Assembly: GCA_030867875.1 (NCBI GenBank)
Contig: JAOWCC010001634.1
Span: 31,329,867 to 31,393,866 of the forward strand
Source: Actinernus sp. WN-2022
Lineage: Eukaryota > Cnidaria > Anthozoa > Actiniaria > Actinernidae
Reading direction: 5' to 3'
Length of the DNA: 64,000 nt
In this document: piece by piece, positions 52,501-61,500 of the stretch
Numbering within the stretch: position 1 is the first letter of the stretch
Layout: every line of letters begins with the position of its first letter
The notes under the pieces: model-generated
Seen by the model: only the letters and a program-made list of their open reading frames with translations
The model's database searches: none
Told to the model about the DNA's origin: nothing
Position numbers and translations under genes: made by a program

Positions 52501-55500
52501 CTACAGCAGCTGCAAGTATTGGAGGAGACCATGTTAATAGCCTCACTGAGGACGACCATGTTAACCACAGTAGTGTCAAGGCTATACAAGACGCTTACGA
52601 AGGGACTCAGTTTGATTTCAAATACGTTAACAAGGCTGAAGTACAGTATGCTTATGAAAATATTAATCCCAGAAAGTCTTGTGGGTGGGATCCAGGAGCG
52701 CCACCGAAACTTCTTAAGAATGTGGCTAGCGGAATAGCGCCATCGCTAACCAGCCTCTATAATAACTGCATCGAGCTGAGTCAATGGCCTAGTGAATGGA
52801 AAATGGGTGAATGGACTCCTGCATTCAAGAAGGGTGATAGGCAGGAGGATAAGAACTACCGCCCCATTACATCCCTCATCACTGTGGACAAGATATTCGA
52901 ACACTTGCTTAGTAAGCAGATTACTGGCCACTATGACGCAACTGTGTATCACAGGATGACAGCTTATAGAAGAATGCACAGCTGTGAGAATACTTTATTA
53001 AGGTTAGTCGAAGACTGGAAACTGGCTGTGGACAGGAAAGATCTTGTGTCAATTCTGTCCACTGACATGAGTAAAGCTTTCGACTCCCTAAGTCATTCCC
53101 TCACCATAAAGAAACTGGACGCATATGGCTTTGGCAGTAGATCACTTAATCTCATGCGATCATTCTTTGACAACAGAATGAATAGGGTAAAGCTAAATGA
53201 TGTTACAAGCGAGTGGATAAAGATGGAACGAGGCTGTCCACAGGGCTCGTCATTTGGAGCCCTCCTATGGAACATGTTCCAAAATGACATGTCTTTTCAT
53301 GTCAAAAATGCTAACCTCACAATGTATGCTGATGACCATCAAATTGTACATAATGGGAAAGGATCATGACACAGTGGGATTAAGTCTGAAGACGCAAGGC
53401 CAGTTAGCCTCGGCTTGGTATAAGAACAATTACTTGCTAGCCAACCCAGACAAATTCCAGTCATTAATAATTAATCCTAGGGACGTAGATGCTGAAAATA
53501 ATAAGAATGAAACTATGCGTATAGACGACCATGAAATCACGAGAACAGGGCAGATTAAGCTATTAGGTGTATACATTAACGAACGTTTGAATTTTACTAG
53601 TCACATAAGTGAATTATGCACCAAGGCTAGTCGGAAAGTAGGAGTACTTATGCGATTACGTAATCTTATACCTTGTACAGCTAAGCTATCACTATATATG
53701 TCGTCAATTCTGCCCCACTTAACTTACTGTCATTTAGTTTGGCATTTTTGTAAGTCATCAGACTGCAGGAAGCTTGAACGTGTTCAGGAGCGAGCGTTGA
53801 GGGCAGTCTACAGGTCTAAGTCAGAGTCATACCTGGAACTCCTGAACCGTGCCAAGCTACCAACATTGTATAATAGACGTTTACAGGATATTGTTACACT
53901 GATGTACAAGGTTAAATACGGACTTGTACCGAGTAGTGTCTCGGGCTTGTTCAAAAGTAAAAGTACGCGTTACTCGCTCAGAAACAGTGAATTCGATATA
54001 CCTAGGTTTGAAACAGTTAGTTATGGAAAGCATTCAATTAGATACTTGGGACCATTTATATGGACAAAGCTTAGGCCTAGTCTTAGGACTGTGTCCAGTC
54101 TAAATTCGTTTAAACATAATATACGAAAGTTAGATATATCAAGCTTAATAGATAACAATTCTTACTGCTGCATATTATGCAGCTCATGATATAATTAGCT
54201 CTGCATATAAATTTTTAGATTTTATAATATATTTAAGTATAGTTATAGTAGATTTTAAAATTGTACATAACTCTAGGTTACTTTTTATCTTATTTTACTC
54301 TATCTTCTGTTAAAGTGTCCCCCATTAGCTGAACAGCTAAATACATTGACACTGTAATAAAGTTATTATTATTATTATTATCATTACGGTGATATCGTGT
54401 TTACGTGTATTCAGTGTTAGGACACTCACTTACGATGCTGTCATACAGTGCGATACGATACGGTACACGTGCAATATCATTACGGTGATATCGCGTTTAC
54501 TTCATACGTGTATTCAGTGTTAGCACACTCACTTACCATGCTGTCATACAGTGCGATACGATACGGTACACGTGCAATATCATTACGGTGATATCGCGTT
54601 TACTTCATACGTGTATTCAGTGTTAGGACACTCACTTACCATGCTGTCATACAGTGCGATACGATACGGTACACGTGCAATATCATTACGGTGATATCGC
54701 GTTTACTTCATACGTGTATTCAGTGTTAGGACACTCACTTACGATGCTGTCATACAGTGCGATACGATACGGTACACGTGCAATATCATTACGGTGATAT
54801 CGCGTTTACTTCATACGTGTATTCAGTGTTAGGACACTCACTTACCATGCTGTCATCCAGTACGGTACGGTACACGTGCAATATCATTACGGTGATATCG
54901 TGTTTACGTGTATTCAGAGTTAGGGCACTCACTTATCATGCTGTCATCCAGTGCGATACGGTACGGTATACGTGCAATATCATTACGGTGATATCGCGTT
55001 TACTTCACACGTGTATTCAGTGTTAGGACACGCACTTACCATGCTGTCATCCAGTACGGTACGGTACACGTGCAATATCATTACGGTGATATCGTGTTTA
55101 CGTGTATTCAGAGTTAGGACACTCACTTATCATGCTGTCATCCAGTGCGATACGGTACGGTATACGTGCAATATCATTACGGTGATATCGCGTTTACTTC
55201 ACACGTGTATTCAGTGTTAGGACACTCACTTACCATGCTGTCATCCAGTACGGTACGGTACACGTGCAATATCATTACGGTGATATCGTGTTTACGTGTA
55301 TTCAGAGTTAGGGCACTCACTTATCATGCTGTCATCCAGTGCGATACGGTACGGTATACGTGCAATATCATTACGGTGATATCGCGTTTACTTCACACGT
55401 GTATTCAGTGTTAGGACACGCACTTACCATGCTGTCATCCAGTACGGCTTGAATGTCATCAACGCCACCTACAATGAACACGTCTTTAGAGTCACGATGA

Positions 55501-58500
55501 GGTAGCACAACAAACTCCGTAGACTTCCACGAGTCTTCAACCTGAAATTATATAAAATAATGATAACGAGACCTGACTTGATTAGCACTTAACCTTTATC
55601 GCCAATTGTTCTCAAGCAAAACACGAACTACTTCCGCAGGGGCCAACGAGCTTGTACATGGTAAAGGTAAAGAGACTACATTCGACGTCCGTTCTATTAA
55701 ACTCATAACCTCCCAATCACAATTTTGATGAAGGATGGCAAAGATGACAAATACTGCTCTTAAAGGGGAACTGAACCCTAAAATCAACCCAATATCTATA
55801 CAAAGATGTATTCGAAAGATATAAGTTCTGATATTTTATATTTCTGTGTTGCGCGTCTATGAAGAGAAAATTAGTCTTCAAGTTCGATTTACCGCTGAAA
55901 AATATATGTAGTGTGGCGGCTCAATTCAGTGTAAATTTCCCCATATCGTACGTCACACATACGAAGGAAAAACAATCACACCTCCAGCACAAAGAAATCT
56001 GTACATAGCGGAGGTTGTGAGCGGGGTTTTCGGATTTTCTCTTCATAGACGCGCAACACAGCAAAATAAAATAGCATAACCTATTTATTTCGAATACATG
56101 TTTGTATAGACGTTGGTTGATTTTAGGGTTCAGTTCCCTTTAAGAGAAATTTTGCGCAACTTGAAATCGGTTCACAGCAACCGAAATCAAGTTTCTAGAA
56201 TAAACTATGGTAATCCACTGGAATCTTTGCCATGCTCTAACGAAAAAAACTATCAGGACATTCACATGGTATTTCTCTTCTATCTTCTATCTCAGGGTGT
56301 TATTTTTGTTTTATTTTACAGAAACTTGAAGGTTCAATTCGATTGACAGTGCCCCTTAAAGCACAACACGCTAACCTTTTTGAGGATGCCTTCAAGTGAG
56401 GCCTCACTGGATGCCTGGCCAGACACTTCCTCAATCGACTCTGTATGCTCGAATGCCTCTATCTTGTTCAGCAGGCCCAGGGTTAAGGGCTCCTCCTCTT
56501 TGAAGTGGTAGTTGAATATCTGCTCGATTTGATCCCAGTGGCGCTGCTTGAGTGCTGGGTTACGAAGATTGCCGATGACTGGAAGCTACAGGAAGAATCA
56601 CAGCATGAACGACGCTTCAATAAATCAATACTTTATTATTAATTTGACAATAATTATTGTAACAAGCAACTTGCCAACTCTGAATTTCTAACGAGACCTG
56701 AAACAACCATGCGGGCTAATTAAAGCCAGGTCCCGGCTAATCCACAGATCGAATTGGAATTTAGCGTGATGGTTTTTGCGGAAGGAGGAAAACCGGAGAA
56801 CCCAAGGGCGAGATACAAACAAACTCAACTCACATATGGCGCCGCGTAAAACCCGCAGTTAGTTATTAATAAAAAACGTTCGTCGTTCTGATCCAATCAA
56901 ACTACAGTAAGGTTACAATCCAGCTACAGTGCTGCCGTATTTCTTTCCCACTCATACGAAATCTGTTTTACCTCCTTTATAAAATATACGTACACAGTGC
57001 AACGAATACGCAAATTTTCCTAACGCGCGCGTTCACTAGTTTAGCCAATCAGAAGCCGGGATATGTCCTATTGTTATGGTAAACGTTTTTCAACCAGCAA
57101 AAGTGTTCTTTATATCAAACAGGTTCACGATGATAGGCGCAAGTACTTTACCTTGTGTTCACTAGCTTAGCCAATAAGAAGCCGGGATATGTCCTATTGT
57201 TATGGGAAACGTTATTCAACCAATCAAAGTACTCTTTATATCAAGCAGTTTCACGATAGGCTCACTAGCTTAACCAATCAGAAGCCGGAATACATCCTTT
57301 TGTTATGGGTGACGGTTTTCAACCAATCAAAGTGCTCTTTATATCAAACAGGTTCACGACTATAGGCGCAAATACTTTACCTTGTGTTCACCGGCTGAGC
57401 CAATCAGAAAGCAGGAAATGTTACAAAAGTGTTAAAGAAAACAGTATTCAACCAATCAGAGTGCATGTTATTTCATACCTTGTGCCTCATGCCCTCCACC
57501 TTCTCCTTGAGTATCGGCACCACTGAGTTGGGTGGCAGGCCCTTCTCGAGTTGGATCACTGTCTTAGCGTACTTCATCACGCTGTTGCTCAGTGTCTCGG
57601 GATTGAGTTCGTCAAACGCTATCTAAAACGACGACGACGACGACGACGACGACATAGGAAATAAACTATGAGCACTCGATAAACACACATAAAATAGCTC
57701 AGCAGATATACCCAAACTACCTTTGGCCGCTAGACGACTGGGCATCTATCAAGCTTAGTTCATAGTTAGGTAGGTTATCTTTGATGCGCCGCAGTCATCA
57801 ATCCAGCTGAATTACCCCGCGCATGGAGTGTCTTACATGATCAACCCATACATTATATAACATCCCATGGACGATAATGATGTAGTTTATTCTCGAAATT
57901 ATAGACCGTGGGAACAAGCTACGTTAAAAATATTTTTGGTAGCACTTAGCTGGACTCGAACCAAGGCCTCTCGAATTCTGTCACTTCCCTTCCCCGACTG
58001 TTCTATTACAGAAGTCGTTGGAAATGTTTGAACAAATCCTTGCCAAAAAAACAATTGACCATTCGAACATACATGAATTCCCAGGGGAATCATGGTTGAG
58101 CTCATTGTATACGTATTCTTTTAGATAACCTTCCTAACAATGATCTAAGGTGAGTTACTCATTCCAAGGTGAAAAAGCGATTCTGATGCCCGAGGGCTAC
58201 ACTTAGTCACCTAGGAACGAGGAACTAATCCTTACATATAGCTGAGAAGTTGTCACACTTTGAGGGTGGATATTCGCTTAGTGTTGTGGTTATCACGTTG
58301 GCTTTACTCTCGGATGGTTATGGGTTCAACACCCATTTTCTCTTTACTTTTTCCTCTTCTTGCTTACCTTGGGAACTTGTTTCGAAATAGTTAGGGGAAG
58401 AGTATTATAAAAAATATGGCTCCACTGAGATGTGCGATAGCCGTACACGTAAAAAAAATATACAATTTTTCAAGCGATCCTGTCAAGCGGAGATGCAAGT

Positions 58501-61500
58501 AAATTAGCAAGTGTCTTCGTGGCAGTTTCCGGTGAATTCATATCGATTATTCATATTAACATAGTATTGATTACACACATATTTACAGAGAGAATTAGCA
58601 CATTCCTCATAATATTTTCTTATATTTCTCCAATTTCTCACATACGCTACTACAAGCATGTATTGTTTGGCTGCCTTTCCATAGATTCCGCTAGCCTCTT
58701 CTATCAGCCAGTACTCTGTACCAGTGGCGTAGGGAGGGGGACAGCCCCCCCCCCCCCCCCCCTCCCCCATCTCTCTTCTGGGACTGGGCATGGGTGGGGG
58801 GGGGGGGGACATAAGTCATCAATGAAAGTGTCCCAGAATTCATCATACGGACCTCCCTACGCACCTACCCTGTACCGGTACAAAAATAAATTTTCTATAC
58901 AGAGCCACATACAATTTTTTTTAGTACAGTTCAAACTTTTATCGGTAAAAACAAGCATATGCTGGTCTAGCGGATTCTGTGTTTTACTAAATGAACAACA
59001 TAAACATGGGTATGCCAGTCATGTGCAATGCACTGTAAAGATTCAGTACTGGTATCTGATATTTGACCCGAAGTTTGGCTGTTCTTTTCTCTTTCTCCTT
59101 TTGTTCATAACACCCAAGATATGCACTTACCTCGACCCACTCTTGTTGTGACACGTCCCAGCTGACAAGTGAGTTCCACAAGGACTGCTTCAGTCTGAGT
59201 TCTGCGTGGACCTCCTCGAGCTCCTCAAATTTCGTCATCTCAACCTGGAAAGCACCAAGTAGCTCGAGATGAGAGGTGTGGGCAATTAAACGTATTACAG
59301 AGCTCACTTCTTAGAGCAGTTTTCGACTGAGTGTCGTAAAACCAAAACCAAAGTAATTACCCTGAGAGCCCATCACGGGAGCAACTAAACACGAGTTTAG
59401 CGAGTTTTTATACTAGAGCCGCATAATGCGTGTAGACGTATCTGAGCGATTCCTATCATTAGAAGCGCGTTTTCATACTAGAGGCGCATAATGCGTGTAG
59501 ACGTATCTGAGCGATTCCTATCATTAGAAGCGCGTTTTCATACTAGAAGCGCATAATACGTGTAGACGTATCTGAGCGATTCCTATCATTAGAAGCGCGT
59601 TTTCATACTACAGGCGCATAATGCGTGTAGACGTATCTGAGCGATTCCTATCATTAGAAGCGCGTTTTTATACTAGAGGCGCATAATGCGTGTACACGTA
59701 TCTGAGCGATTCCTATCATTAGAAGCGTGTTTTTATACTAGAGGCGCATAATGCGTGTAGACGTATCTGAGCGATTCCTATCATTAGAAGCGCGTTTTTA
59801 TACTAGAGGCGCATAATGCGTGTAGACGTATCTGAGCGATTCCTATCATTAGAAGCGCGTTTTTATACTAGAGGCGCATAATGCGTGTAGACGTATCTGA
59901 GCGATTCCTATCACTAGAAGCACGTTTTCATACTAGAGGCGCATAATGCGTGTAGACGTATCTGAGCGATTCCTATCACTATAGAAGCACGTTTTCATAC
60001 TAGAGGCGCATAATGCGTGTAGACGTATTTGGGCTAAGAAACATTCATTCGAGTTCAATCGCATAATGCGTCTTGTGCTCGTTTTTATACTAGACGAACT
60101 ATTAAGAAGACGCACTAAGATGTCTTTGCCCAAATACGTCTAGCCACATTAGAGCCATGTATACTAGAGCGGCAAGTTAGCCGCGGCTTCTCCAAGCCAC
60201 GAAGTTCACAAAAATGTGCTCGATATACGAGGGCTTAATTAACGTAGCGGCTTGAGTTAGTCGCGAACTTCAGGTTTTGACCCATGTATACGAATCGTTC
60301 GCGGCTTAGCTAAGCGGTATTCATTTATATAGCGCAAATTCTATTTGAATATATTCAAATGCGCTTCACAAGGTTGTTCTTTTGTGATACAGACTGCTAG
60401 TGTGGCGCAATGTGCTGCCTTACCTTAAAGTTCTTCTGATAGGATTTGTATGTGAACGCGGTGTCATGTAGCTCATCCATTTTCCCTTGTAGCCCTTTCA
60501 AGTACTGGATTATACTGTCTGGCTTGGAACTAGAGTCCAAGATCTTTGGATCCTAAAAATATGATTAACACATTGGATATGTTTGACATAGTTAATCTCC
60601 ATACCATTGATGTGTTGCTCAATTTATTGGTTAAAGAACTTACTTTCAATTCATATACTTGGCTTAGGCTTCATCGACACCTATGTACGTTAAATCATCA
60701 TGACCCTCGATCGCAAAATTGCTTCGCATTCATGAGACTAATAGGCCTTTTGCAGGAAACAGTCACGTGTTGACATAATACTTCGTTAACGAATGAAATG
60801 AGCTCGTGATCCCCATGGGAAAGGCGTTGCCATGGATGCTGGACGGCAAGCTATCTTTAAAAACAGTGTTTTAGAAAGATCGCCAATCGATTGGAGGTGG
60901 AAAATAGCATTTACAAACTGGTTTTGCTAATAACACTACCGATCTCGTACAAGTGCATTTAAATAAATGAAGTCAGATTTGTTTGCTGTCCAGTATAACC
61001 ACGTGATTGCATTCCTGCAAAAGGCGTATTAAAACCTCTTCGTCCTTGTAGAACTAGCAAAAAATTTGGAACATTAGAGAGAGATTAATTTCTAACCAAG
61101 CTGTGATCCAATGAATGTATGTATGACAAGTTTATGTATCTTTGTATAGGCCGCCATCTTGGTATCCTGTTCTGAGACACCAACATGGGGGCCTCGAGAG
61201 TTTGGAAATAAATAATGTTAAATTGGCATGAATATATGGATTTCTATGCCCTTTGGATAACACAGTGAGCCATTCTGTCATACACTTCAAAATACTTTAA
61301 TTAACCAAAACACCTTATCAACGTAACATTTTCTGTGAATACTGTTATTATTAATCTCTATAATCTCTATAACATATAAAAAGAACAGATATGTAGGGTT
61401 TATAGTTTAGATTTTTTGATGACGTCAGTGACATCTCAACCAGGCGTGTTTTGGACCGTTCCATCCGCCAGTAATGATGAAAATGTGTGGCTGAATCTCT

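Noticed and set aside
49949..55414. Repeated ORFs inside the minisatellite blocks
   Set aside because: They are shadows of the tandem units on the strand opposite the splice donors, interrupted and without domains.
58519..59151. 210-codon plus-strand ORF with a hydrophobic start
   Set aside because: It runs through homopolymer C and G tracts and partly antisense to a dynein exon, with no recognisable domain.
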